A DNA stretch of 64,000 bases, from assembly GCA_902797855.1 (NCBI GenBank), contig CADBUI010000002.1, positions 1 through 64,000 of the forward strand, in the 5' to 3' direction. Shown here in pieces: positions 32,139 to 40,311 of the stretch. Origin of the DNA: an uncultured Erysipelotrichaceae bacterium. Lineage in GTDB: Bacteria > Bacillota_I > Bacilli_A > RFN20 > CAG-826. The translations under genes were made by a program, and so were the position numbers. How positions within the stretch are numbered: position 1 is the stretch's first letter; every line of letters starts with the position of its first letter. Under the pieces are notes generated by a model, which saw only the letters and a program-made list of their open reading frames with translations, did not search any database and was not told the origin of the DNA.

Positions 32139-34354
32139 TGGAATACATTGAACCAAAGCCAGTGGAAGAAAAGCCACACGCTAAGCGCAATAAAATCATT
32201 ATTGGATCTACTATTGCTGCCCTATCTTTAGCCGCTATTGGTGTTGGATATTATTTCCTCATTGATAAAATCTTTATGGATTTCGAGAATATTGAAATTT
32301 ATGACTACTCATATAAATATGACGAAAATAAAAATGTTATCGGAACCATTATTAATACTTTAAAAGATGACGCAGAAATTCCTGCTCACTTACGTATCCC
32401 AAGGAAACTTGGTGGCTATCCAGTTATTGAACTCGCTGCAGGTAGTTGTGAATATTTCCCAACTCTTGAAAGCGTTGATTTCCCAGACACAATTAAAACC
32501 ATCGGTGCTGAAGCATTTAAAGAATGTATTAACTTATCAAGCTTTAACGCTCCTCGTGATCTAGAAGAAATTGGTACTGATGCATTCATTGATACCAAAT
32601 GGTTCGATGATCAAGAAGATGGCGAAGTCATGATTGGTAAATTCCTTTATGCATATAAAGGCGATATGGAAGAGGATACTATCTTAGTTGGTAGTGAATC
32701 TTCATCTCTTCTTGATGAATATCCAGATGCAGATGTTATCGACTTAAGTAAATACACTCATATGTCTAATGGTGTCTTTAAAGGAAAGAGCCGTGTTCGT
32801 GCAGTTGAATATCCAACTACATTAACTAAAGTTAATAATGATACATTCGCGGATTGTTTAAATCTTGAGAAGGTTATTTTACCTGCAAACGTTACATCAA
32901 TTGGTAATAACGCATTCTCAACATGCTCACTTACTGCACTTCCAGATTTAACTCACATTTATTCAATTGGTGATAGCGCATTCGCCTTTAATAAAATTGC
33001 TGGCGAAATTACAATTCCTGAAAGTGTTCACTCTATTGGATCAAGTGTTTTTAGAAAAAACAAACAACTCACAAAAGTTACTGTTACTGATTCACTTGAC
33101 ACTATTCCAAGTTCCGCATTCCTTGATTGCGAAAACTTAGCACAATTTGTTTTCCCTGAAAGCGAATTTGTTCCTGGAACATCGCATATTAAATCTATTG
33201 GAGCAAGCGCATTTGAAAACACAAAGATCGCTACATTTGATGTTCCATATAACGTTAACACAATCATGAGCCGTGCATTTGCAAAATGTAGTCTACTTAC
33301 AAGTGTAAGTTTATATAACAACACAAGTGCATCTAAGTTCATCAATAGAACTGTTAACTCTGAAGGAGTTTATGGTGATTGGAGAGTTAATGAAGACACC
33401 ATTCAAGGTATTACCTTATTTGGTGATAGTGTCTTTGAAGAAGATTCTTCATTAATGGAAGTTCGCTTAACTAACTCAGATGGCACTAAGACAAATGCAA
33501 ACACTGTTTCTATTCCAGTAACTGTTGTTTCATTTGGTTCTCAATCCATTAGTGGTGGTTCAAAAATCTTCTATAACACAGCAATTACGGAAATTAATTT
33601 TGCTCAAAATCCAACCGCTAGTGTAGCGCCATTCTTTAGAGGACTTACCTATATCGCTCCATCACTATGTGAAAATTGTCATTCACTTACAAAAATAATT
33701 ATTCCTGAAAATTCACTTATTACATCAATCCGTTCTGCAGCATTTAAAAATTGCAATAGCCTAGTTAACGTTACAATTCCTGCTTCAGTTAGCTCAATTG
33801 GTGACGCAGTATTTGAAGGATGTGGAAATTTAGGAAGCGGACTTGTGTTTGCAAGTGGATTTAACACAACAAGCTTCAAAGCTTATTCATTCAAAGGGAC
33901 TGCAATTGCTAGTGTAACAGCACCTGTTTCACTTGCAGATATTGAAACTAGCGCTTTTGAAGGATGTACATTCTTAACTAGCTTTGATTTAACTTACACA
34001 ACTGGTTTAGCAACCATTGGTGATAGCGCGTTTAAAGGATGCTCTTCACTTTCATCCTTACAACTACATCAATCAATTACTCGTATTGGTGCTAGTGCAT
34101 TTGAAGGTTGTTCATCACTTACTTCATTATTCTTAAGTGTAAACATTGCTAACCTTCCAAATGCGGTGTTTAAAGGATGCTCATCCTTAGATACCTTAGT
34201 GCTCACTGCTCCAAGTGTTGTTACTATTGGCAATGAAGCTTTAGATGGTTGTACTTCATTAACAAAGATTAAAGTTCCTAACGAGTTGGTCGATGCTTAT
34301 AAAGCATCATCTCAATGGGGTACTTATACTATCGAAGCAATTCCTGGTGAATAA
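32138..34354 (+). CDS. Membrane-anchored BspA-type leucine-rich-repeat (LRR_5) protein
   Basis: A 738-residue protein with a short Lys-rich cytoplasmic N-terminus, one membrane helix (about 25-46) and an extracellular region made of roughly 20 LRR_5 repeats of about 23 residues. The typical unit is ...IGDSAFKGCSSLSSLQLHQSI..., with AF, C and L at fixed places. BspA-like repeats bind host or microbial surface ligands. There is no C-terminal anchor; the N-terminal helix holds it. Its start overlaps the oppF stop (TAATG), so it is the sixth gene of the opp operon. That location suggests a role in peptide capture, which is not proven. A terminator follows. Confidence 0.88.
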   Translation: MEYIEPKPVEEKPHAKRNKIIIGSTIAALSLAAIGVGYYFLIDKIFMDFENIEIYDYSYKYDENKNVIGTIINTLKDDAEIPAHLRIPRKLGGYPVIELAAGSCEYFPTLESVDFPDTIKTIGAEAFKECINLSSFNAPRDLEEIGTDAFIDTKWFDDQEDGEVMIGKFLYAYKGDMEEDTILVGSESSSLLDEYPDADVIDLSKYTHMSNGVFKGKSRVRAVEYPTTLTKVNNDTFADCLNLEKVILPANVTSIGNNAFSTCSLTALPDLTHIYSIGDSAFAFNKIAGEITIPESVHSIGSSVFRKNKQLTKVTVTDSLDTIPSSAFLDCENLAQFVFPESEFVPGTSHIKSIGASAFENTKIATFDVPYNVNTIMSRAFAKCSLLTSVSLYNNTSASKFINRTVNSEGVYGDWRVNEDTIQGITLFGDSVFEEDSSLMEVRLTNSDGTKTNANTVSIPVTVVSFGSQSISGGSKIFYNTAITEINFAQNPTASVAPFFRGLTYIAPSLCENCHSLTKIIIPENSLITSIRSAAFKNCNSLVNVTIPASVSSIGDAVFEGCGNLGSGLVFASGFNTTSFKAYSFKGTAIASVTAPVSLADIETSAFEGCTFLTSFDLTYTTGLATIGDSAFKGCSSLSSLQLHQSITRIGASAFEGCSSLTSLFLSVNIANLPNAVFKGCSSLDTLVLTAPSVVTIGNEALDGCTSLTKIKVPNELVDAYKASSQWGTYTIEAIPGE

Positions 34355-34362
34355 AAAGCAAA

Positions 34363-34403
34363 ACAAAAAAGATTCGGAATCAAAAACCCGAATCTTTTAT
34401 TTT
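34363..34403. terminator. Bidirectional terminator of the opp operon and the flippase gene
   Basis: AAAAGATTCGG (34367-34377) pairs with CCGAATCTTTT (34388-34398): eleven pairs, A-rich on the left and T-rich on the right, so it serves both convergent genes. Confidence 0.8.
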
Positions 34404-35896
34404 TTGTATCGACTAAGCATCGCTTTAAATAGTTTTTCTTTACTTATAAATAATAATAATAAATAGATAACAATATCGATTGATAACATTATTAATATTT
34501 CAAAGATGTAACTGAGTTCAAGAGAGTTATTCGCGTTAAATAATGCTTTAAATATTACGTCTCCAAGGAAATATGTCACTACTGCGATTAGACCTGAAAT
34601 AATAAGTAATTTAAGGTTATTTAGATTAAGTAGTAACGCTTTACTATCATTCCAAGTTAAAGCAAATAAAGTAACTAATACAATTAAATCAGATATTGAA
34701 GTAGCAACACTAACTCCAATAGCAGGATTATCTTTAAAGATAACTAGTCCAAATAAAAGTGATAGTCCGATATTTAACAAAGCTCCACCAAGCATTGAGA
34801 ATAGATAATATTTTTCTTTCTTTTGAGGGATTAATATTTGGGTATAAATCACGAATGAAAGTGAATATGTAAGCATTAATGATGAAAGCACCATTAAAAT
34901 AACATTTGCATTTATATATTGATCGACTGTACTTCCAGAGAATAATGATGTGATAGGAGTGGCTAATGTCGTCATCATTGCAATCGCAGGAAGCACGATA
35001 AATAAAGCAATATTAAATGAATATTTATTTAGATTAGCGAATTGTTTCTCATCATTTTTTTGATAATAGTAGGTCGCTCTTGGAATGAAGACAATTGATA
35101 AGCTAGTGATAATTCCGATGATAATTTCAACACCTTTCATACCGACCGAATATGAACCAACAGAGCGTTTGGATTCATCAATAAGTCCAAGAATAAATGT
35201 ATCGGTTTTGTCATATATAGCGACCACAATTGATATTAAAAATAACATTGAAAGTATTGGAAGATATTGTTTGAAATTATATTTTCCAACTTTCTTAAAT
35301 CTCGTTATAGCAGGTAGATAACAAAGATTTGAAATAACAATTAATACTGTTCCAAGAATTGAAATAAATGCATATAAATAGATGTGACCTGGATTCTTCA
35401 CGAATACAAAAATTAATATGTCACTAAGCGCATAGACGATGATTGATCTAACCGACATATAAATATGTTTTTCAAATGCAGTGAAGACCCATTCAAAAGA
35501 CATAACTCCAACAAGGAAATTTAAACTTAGGATGAATGCGAGGGACTGATAATCTGTACTTGATGTAAATGATGGAAGCGAAAAGACAAGAGCGCTCATT
35601 AATCCAAAGGAAATAAGTGTCATCACAGCTTGAATTATGAATAACTCCTGAATCTTCATTGATAATTTTTCAGGATCATTTTTAACTTTAACGCATTCTC
35701 TAACCGCAATGTTTGGAATTGAGATTCTCGCTAGAATGAAAAAATAATAGATGAATGCTGATACCCATGAATAGACACCCATTTGAGCATCGCCAAGAAT
35801 TCGACAAACATATGGGAAAGTCACAAGTGACAATATCGTCATTGTGATGGTGCGGATAATATTAACGACAACTGAGGTGTTTATATTGTTCTTCAT
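34397..35896 (-). CDS. Polysaccharide/oligosaccharide flippase (Wzx-like)
   Basis: A 499-residue protein with about 14 hydrophobic segments and the polysaccharide-biosynthesis N-terminus NIIRTITMTILSLVTFPYVCRILG, plus the GVYSWVSAFIYYF and FEWVFTAFE segments typical of Wzx exporters. It would move undecaprenyl-linked glycan units across the membrane. It lies near three glycosyltransferase genes in the same or opposite direction. The ATG is 12 bases past TATAAT on the minus strand, with no Shine-Dalgarno sequence. Confidence 0.88.
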   Translation of the reverse strand: MKNNINTSVVVNIIRTITMTILSLVTFPYVCRILGDAQMGVYSWVSAFIYYFFILARISIPNIAVRECVKVKNDPEKLSMKIQELFIIQAVMTLISFGLMSALVFSLPSFTSSTDYQSLAFILSLNFLVGVMSFEWVFTAFEKHIYMSVRSIIVYALSDILIFVFVKNPGHIYLYAFISILGTVLIVISNLCYLPAITRFKKVGKYNFKQYLPILSMLFLISIVVAIYDKTDTFILGLIDESKRSVGSYSVGMKGVEIIIGIITSLSIVFIPRATYYYQKNDEKQFANLNKYSFNIALFIVLPAIAMMTTLATPITSLFSGSTVDQYINANVILMVLSSLMLTYSLSFVIYTQILIPQKKEKYYLFSMLGGALLNIGLSLLFGLVIFKDNPAIGVSVATSISDLIVLVTLFALTWNDSKALLLNLNNLKLLIISGLIAVVTYFLGDVIFKALFNANNSLELSYIFEILIMLSIDIVIYLLLLFISKEKLFKAMLSRYKK

Positions 35897-36034
35897 AAGC
35901 GCTTAATCATTATAAATATTTTTTTCACCTATTCAAATGGTGAAAAACTAATTTATATATATTAACTAGTCAATAATATATTTATATATTAGTAAGCCAT
36001 CTAAAATGTTTAACAAAATAATTGTTAAATAATA

Positions 36035-36040
36035 TATAAT
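36035..36040 (+). promoter_or_regulatory. -10 element for the GT4 gene at 36051
   Basis: TATAAT that overlaps an in-frame ATG at 36039; the true start must be the ATG at 36051, ten bases after the -10 (leaderless). Confidence 0.55.
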
Positions 36041-36050
36041 GTATCAAGAA

Positions 36051-37238
36051 ATGAAGATTCTTATTGTTTCGCAATTTTATTATCCAGAAAGATTCTCAGT
36101 TGACCAAGTTGCGAGTCAACTTGTTTCTTTAGGCCATGAAGTTCAAGTTATTACTGGCGTGCCTAACTATGGATTTGGAAGAAAACTAAAAGAATATAAA
36201 CATGTTCATGATGAAGTAATTGATGGAGTGAAGGTTCACCGTGTTAATTTATTTGCAAGAAAGAAAACACATTTAAGTGTTTATTTAAATTACTTAAGCT
36301 TCTGGAAAAACGCCAAGCGATATGTAGGTAAAATCAAAGAAAAATTTGATGTAGTTTTATCTTTTTCGTTGTCGCCTGTTATTTCAATCGCTCCAGCAAT
36401 AAAATATGCAAAGAAATGGAACGTTCCACATGTTTTAATGTGTGAAGATCTCTGGCCAGAATCAACTGTTGTGACCGGAGCAGTTAGAAAGAATTCATTA
36501 ACATATAAAATCCTTTATAAATGGAGTGTTTCCTTATACAAAAACTGCGATAAAATTTTGATTTCATCTCCATCGTTTGAAGAATATTTTAAAAATGAAC
36601 TTAAAATTAACGATAAAAAGTTTGTTTACATTAATCAACCAATCCTAAAAAGCCAAAAGAAGCTAGAACCTGTTGTTTTTTCTAGTAAATACAATATTGT
36701 TTATGCTGGAAACATTGGTAAACTCCAGCTCACAGACAAACTATTAGACGCTATGAAACTACTTAAAGATGTAGATGTTACTCTTCACCTTTCAGGAATG
36801 GGTAGCGAACTTGATCATATCTTAAAAAGAATTAGAGAAGAAGACCTTATAGATAAAGTTAAATATAACGGGGCTCTTCCAATTGAAAAATGCGAAAGAT
36901 ATTTCTTTAACGCAGATGCATTAATTGTTGCTCTTAAAAGTGGTGGAGTAGTGGGTAAAACTATTCCAAATAAAGCCATCCAATATATGTCTTATGGTAA
37001 ACCAATTCTAGGTATTATTTCTGGAGACGGAAAAGATTTATTAGCTCAGGCTAAAGGAACAATCTTCTCAAGTGAAGATCCTAAAGAGATTGCTAAAGCA
37101 ATAAAAGAAATCTGCTCTTTAGAAGAAAAAGAAAAAGTTAGACTTGGAACAAATAATAAGAACTATTTTGAAACAAATCTAACTACTGAAAAATTAACTT
37201 ATTTATTAAGCGAAGAATTGATTGATTCAATAAAGTGA
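36051..37238 (+). CDS. WbuB-like GT4 glycosyltransferase
   Basis: A 395-residue GT-B glycosyltransferase beginning MKILIVSQFYYPERFSVDQV, which with VITGVPNYGFGRK, SPVISIAPAI, CEDLWPES and GNIGKLQ is the WbuB-like group that transfers N-acetyl-amino sugars in O-antigen and capsule synthesis. The start is placed at 36051 because the upstream ATG at 36039 is inside the -10. The last 40 bases are antisense to the end of the convergent gene ending at 37199. The stop is TGA. Confidence 0.85.
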   Translation: MKILIVSQFYYPERFSVDQVASQLVSLGHEVQVITGVPNYGFGRKLKEYKHVHDEVIDGVKVHRVNLFARKKTHLSVYLNYLSFWKNAKRYVGKIKEKFDVVLSFSLSPVISIAPAIKYAKKWNVPHVLMCEDLWPESTVVTGAVRKNSLTYKILYKWSVSLYKNCDKILISSPSFEEYFKNELKINDKKFVYINQPILKSQKKLEPVVFSSKYNIVYAGNIGKLQLTDKLLDAMKLLKDVDVTLHLSGMGSELDHILKRIREEDLIDKVKYNGALPIEKCERYFFNADALIVALKSGGVVGKTIPNKAIQYMSYGKPILGIISGDGKDLLAQAKGTIFSSEDPKEIAKAIKEICSLEEKEKVRLGTNNKNYFETNLTTEKLTYLLSEELIDSIK

Positions 37239-38371
37239 GTCATTCCTTCTCCTTGGTTTCTTAGACCATAAAGTTCATATACTTTAAGGCGAGCACTTGT
37301 TGCTTGCTTTTTTAATTCTTTATAGTCATATTCTGAAATTGATTCGATAGCTCTTTCTAAGCCTCTTTCACTATCATCTTCAACCCATATGGCATCGATT
37401 GTGAATATTTCGTGAAGTTTGGTATGCATTGTGGACATTGTTGGCGCACCACTAGCGAAATATTCAAGTAATTTTGATGGAACAGATTCTCTATCCATTC
37501 TATAAGAATATGGTCTTGGATTAATATTCACTAAAGCGTTTTGTTCAAGTCCATATAAAGTCTTTTTATCAAGCATGGATAAATATAAAATTCTTCTATC
37601 CTTTTCGGTCATATCAAAGATATATTTTCTAAGTTCACCATCACCCGCTAAAACGAGTTTATATGGAGATGATGATTTATGGAATGCATCAATGAGGCGT
37701 TTAACACCAAATCTTTCACTAAGAGCGCCTCCAAAGAATAGATAATCACCAATTGGTAATTTCTTAACGGGTTCGAAATCTTCAACTAGACCTTCAAGGA
37801 TATAAGAAGGTTTATTCATTGTGTTAAACACTCTATTAAGCCCTTCGGAAAGAAGGATATAACCATCATAATTTGAGGCGTGAGATCTAATACTTCTAAT
37901 GTATGAGCTACTTGCGGATGAAATATTCGCTGGGTTATCAGTAACTACACCAATAACAGTTGCGTTATATTTTTTAGCAATCTTGTTAGCAGCTTTCACT
38001 AAAGAATAACGAAGAGTGTCGACAACTAAAGTGAATTTGGAATAATGTTGTTCATTAACAATCTTATCGACAGTTGAGACAATCTCATCAACTTGATGGA
38101 ACATCTTAAAAGATGAAGTTGCTTTAATATATGGATAATAATAACGAGTTGTTCCGTCACTAGATTCACTTTCGTTTAAGAAATTTTCATCAAACATTCC
38201 TTTAACAAATGGTCTTAAAGAAACAACACTAACGTTGTTATTAGTGGTTAAGGCTTTTATTAATTTAGAATAAAAATTCTGATTGCTAGGATTAGGCTTA
38301 ATTCTCGCTTTACTAGCAAAAGAATTGAATTCTTCATCAATCATTGAACTGGTTAAGACAATTAAATTCAT
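37199..38371 (-). CDS. Glycosyltransferase (GT-B, family uncertain)
   Basis: A 390-residue protein with a glycosyltransferase C-terminal half (FGGALSERFGVKRLIDAFH, LAGDGELRKYIFD, NINPRPYSYRMDRESVPSKLLEYFASGAP). The serine-lysine-leucine-glutamate stretch (PSKLLEYFASG) is the nucleotide-sugar contact helix of GT4-type enzymes. The donor and acceptor are unknown. It starts inside the end of the gene at 38368 (ATGA overlap), so the two are translated together. Its 3' end overlaps the oppositely oriented glycosyltransferase by 40 bases, with no space for a terminator. Confidence 0.8.
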   Translation of the reverse strand: MNLIVLTSSMIDEEFNSFASKARIKPNPSNQNFYSKLIKALTTNNNVSVVSLRPFVKGMFDENFLNESESSDGTTRYYYPYIKATSSFKMFHQVDEIVSTVDKIVNEQHYSKFTLVVDTLRYSLVKAANKIAKKYNATVIGVVTDNPANISSASSSYIRSIRSHASNYDGYILLSEGLNRVFNTMNKPSYILEGLVEDFEPVKKLPIGDYLFFGGALSERFGVKRLIDAFHKSSSPYKLVLAGDGELRKYIFDMTEKDRRILYLSMLDKKTLYGLEQNALVNINPRPYSYRMDRESVPSKLLEYFASGAPTMSTMHTKLHEIFTIDAIWVEDDSERGLERAIESISEYDYKELKKQATSARLKVYELYGLRNQGEGMTHFIESINSSLNK

Positions 38372-39462
38372 TTTGTAGCCTCTTTAATAATATCTAGATG
38401 GTTTCTAACCATCTTCTCATAAGTGTTTTCCCTAGCAATAGCAGTCGATTCTTTAAATAAATCGTGGGATAAAACATAGTTTATAGCATTATTTAATGAT
38501 TTAGAATCAATATCTTCTAAAATTAACTCTTTCGCTTCATTTTTTTCTAAATGAAGAGCGCTGTTAACGTTATTACCTGAGATAACTGGAAGGCCTTGCG
38601 ATAATGCTTCATTTACAACATGACCATAGATATCTTCTTTGCTTGGGAAAATAAATGCATCACTAATTCGATAATATTTAAAAATCTCTTCTCTATTTAA
38701 ATAACCAAGTAACTTCACATTAGTGATTTTGTTTTCGCTTATGTAAGCTTCAATCTGTGGTTTTTGTTTTCCACTTCCAATAATTAAAAGTGTGTTCGAC
38801 ACTGGTTGATCTTTCCATAGCTCAACAAGTTTTAAATAGTTCTTTCTTTCAATTAATTGTCCGCATGAAACAAAGATGTTATCTCCAGTTACGTCAAGCT
38901 CTTTACGAAGATTTTCTCTTTCTTCTTTAGATAGCTTTTTATCTAAAACTTCGTGATCATATATTGTTGCATATGGATAGTTATAAATCTTTGATTTATC
39001 CGCGCCATAATAGACAAGATATTCATTACTTCTTTCATCTGGAGAGAAATAAAATTTCGCGCCTGAAATATATTTAGTTTTTAGATTCTTTTTCCATTTG
39101 CTTTCTTTATGGTTAATGATTCCACCATTAATGTATAAAGCATATTCTTTGTTATGTTTCTTAAGATACTTAATCGCTTTTAATTCAGGGATATTTGAAT
39201 AACCATTCATAATAATGAGATCATATGTATTTTTCTTGATGTGCTTAGTAACACCATTAGAAATCATATTCTCATTACCGAGTTTGATTCCTTTTATAAA
39301 TATGGATTTGAAATTGTATTTATTTTTAGAATAGAAATCTTTCTCTCTATCTTTATTTTTGTTGCGTTCAAAAATGACTGTTAAATCTATGTGTTTGGAT
39401 AGTTCATTAAATAGTTGAACTTTATAAGGCGCTGGATGATTAAATACAAATAGAACCTTCAT
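38368..39462 (-). CDS. GT4 glycosyltransferase
   Basis: A 364-residue GT-B enzyme. The start MKVLFVFNHPAPYKVQLFNEL and the C-terminal SCGQLIERKNYLKLVE, IIGSGKQKPQIE and FPSKEDIYGHVVNEALSQGLPVI define GT4. It probably acts at the cytoplasmic face in assembly of the lipid-linked glycan exported by the nearby flippase. It leads a two-gene transcript with the gene ending at 37199. Its promoter is interleaved with that of ung, and the ATG is ten bases past the -10. Confidence 0.88.
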   Translation of the reverse strand: MKVLFVFNHPAPYKVQLFNELSKHIDLTVIFERNKNKDREKDFYSKNKYNFKSIFIKGIKLGNENMISNGVTKHIKKNTYDLIIMNGYSNIPELKAIKYLKKHNKEYALYINGGIINHKESKWKKNLKTKYISGAKFYFSPDERSNEYLVYYGADKSKIYNYPYATIYDHEVLDKKLSKEERENLRKELDVTGDNIFVSCGQLIERKNYLKLVELWKDQPVSNTLLIIGSGKQKPQIEAYISENKITNVKLLGYLNREEIFKYYRISDAFIFPSKEDIYGHVVNEALSQGLPVISGNNVNSALHLEKNEAKELILEDIDSKSLNNAINYVLSHDLFKESTAIARENTYEKMVRNHLDIIKEATK

Positions 39463-39472
39463 AATAATAACA

Positions 39473-39500
39473 ATTATACATTGTTAACTAACTTATTCAA
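39473..39500 (-). promoter_or_regulatory. Promoter of the glycosyltransferase pair (leaderless start)
   Basis: On the minus strand: TTGAAT (39500-39495), 16 bases, TATAAT (39478-39473); the ATG at 39462 is ten bases further. It physically overlaps the ung promoter on the other strand. Confidence 0.65.
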
Positions 39501-39509
39501 AACTATAAT
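39481..39509 (+). promoter_or_regulatory. Promoter of ung (leaderless start)
   Basis: TTGTTA (39481-39486), 17 bases, TATAAT (39504-39509), with the ATG at 39516 only six bases past the -10, so transcription would begin on or next to the start codon. It is interleaved with the divergent promoter. Confidence 0.7.
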
Positions 39510-39515
39510 AACTAT

Positions 39516-40172
39516 ATGAAATCTTGGAATAAGTTTTTTGAAATAGTTAAAAGTAAAGAATATTCAAAAACTCTAAAAGATTTTTTGGACTATGAATATT
39601 CTCACTACGAAATATATCCACCTCGAAAGGATATGTTTAAAGCTTTTGAATTAACTCCAAGTGAGAACGTTAAAGTTGTTATTATTGGACAAGATCCATA
39701 TCATGAACCAAACCAAGCGATGGGATTATCTTTTTCTGTTCCATCATCCACAGTTGTGCCACCAAGTTTAGTGAACATCTTTAAAGAACTTAAAAATGAT
39801 TTAAATCTCGATATGAAAAATAATGGAGATTTAACATATCTTGCTAAGCAAGGAGTGTTTCTTATTAACGCCTATTTAACTGTTAGAGCTCACCAAGCTT
39901 TATCTCACAAAAGAAAAGAATATGACGAGTTCATGAAGGATTTAATTATTTATTTAAATTCACTTGATCAACCTATTGTATTTATGCTTTGGGGGAACTT
40001 CGCAAAGCAATACGAAAAATATTTAAATAATCCAAATCATCTAATTTTAAAAAGCGTTCACCCTTCTCCACTAGGCGCAAATCATGGAGGGTGGTTTAAC
40101 CTTCATCAATTCTCGCGTTGTAATGAATTTCTTTCTTCTAAAGGTGTCTCTCCTATTGATTGGCAAAATTAG
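39516..40172 (+). CDS. ung: Uracil-DNA glycosylase
   Basis: A 218-residue family-1 UDG with the catalytic motif GQDPYH (general base D60), the GVFLIN motif, and the HPSPLGANHGG leucine-insertion loop. It removes uracil from DNA to start base-excision repair. Length and motifs are canonical. The -35 of the following riboswitch transcript lies within its last codons. Confidence 0.97.
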   Translation: MKSWNKFFEIVKSKEYSKTLKDFLDYEYSHYEIYPPRKDMFKAFELTPSENVKVVIIGQDPYHEPNQAMGLSFSVPSSTVVPPSLVNIFKELKNDLNLDMKNNGDLTYLAKQGVFLINAYLTVRAHQALSHKRKEYDEFMKDLIIYLNSLDQPIVFMLWGNFAKQYEKYLNNPNHLILKSVHPSPLGANHGGWFNLHQFSRCNEFLSSKGVSPIDWQN

Positions 40173-40183
40173 AAGAATATAAT
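40156..40183 (+). promoter_or_regulatory. Promoter of the TPP riboswitch-thiT transcript
   Basis: TTGATT (40156-40161), 16 bases, TATAAT (40178-40183). The predicted transcription start, about 40190, falls exactly at the beginning of the riboswitch. Confidence 0.65.
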
Positions 40184-40189
40184 TAATAG

Positions 40190-40271
40190 TACCGGTGCTA
40201 TCCACTAGATGGCTGAGATAAGTCTATAGCAGACTTGACGGAACCTGATCCAGGTAATGCTGGCGGAGGTA
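40190..40271 (+). promoter_or_regulatory. TPP riboswitch aptamer (THI element)
   Basis: The conserved pieces are in order: ACCGGTGC at the 5' side, GGCTGAGA (40211-40218) that binds the pyrimidine ring, CCTGATC (40244-40250), and GGTAATGC then GGCGGAGG (40253-40269), corresponding to the consensus CTGGATAATGCCAGCG. Thiamine pyrophosphate binding turns down expression. It precedes thiT, a thiamine transporter, as expected. Confidence 0.92.
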
Positions 40272-40310
40272 AACTTATATGTTTTTTCCTCCGCGATTGG
40301 AGGATTTTTT
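40263..40310 (+). promoter_or_regulatory. Expression platform of the TPP riboswitch
   Basis: GCGGAGG (40263-40269, part of the aptamer) can pair with CCTCCGC (40288-40294), or CCTCC can instead pair with GGAGG (40299-40303), the thiT ribosome site, followed by ATTTTTT. With TPP bound the aptamer holds the first strand, so the second hairpin forms and hides the ribosome site or ends transcription. Two exclusive structures are thus directly visible. Confidence 0.75.
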
Positions 40311-40311
40311 A

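Noticed and set aside
32900-34300. Tandem DNA repeats in the LRR gene.
   Set aside because: They reflect the 23-residue protein repeats and are diverged at the DNA level, so not an independent repeat element.
36039-36050. ATG four codons upstream of the GT4 start.
   Set aside because: It overlaps TATAAT; MKILIVSQFYYP at 36051 is the normal family start.
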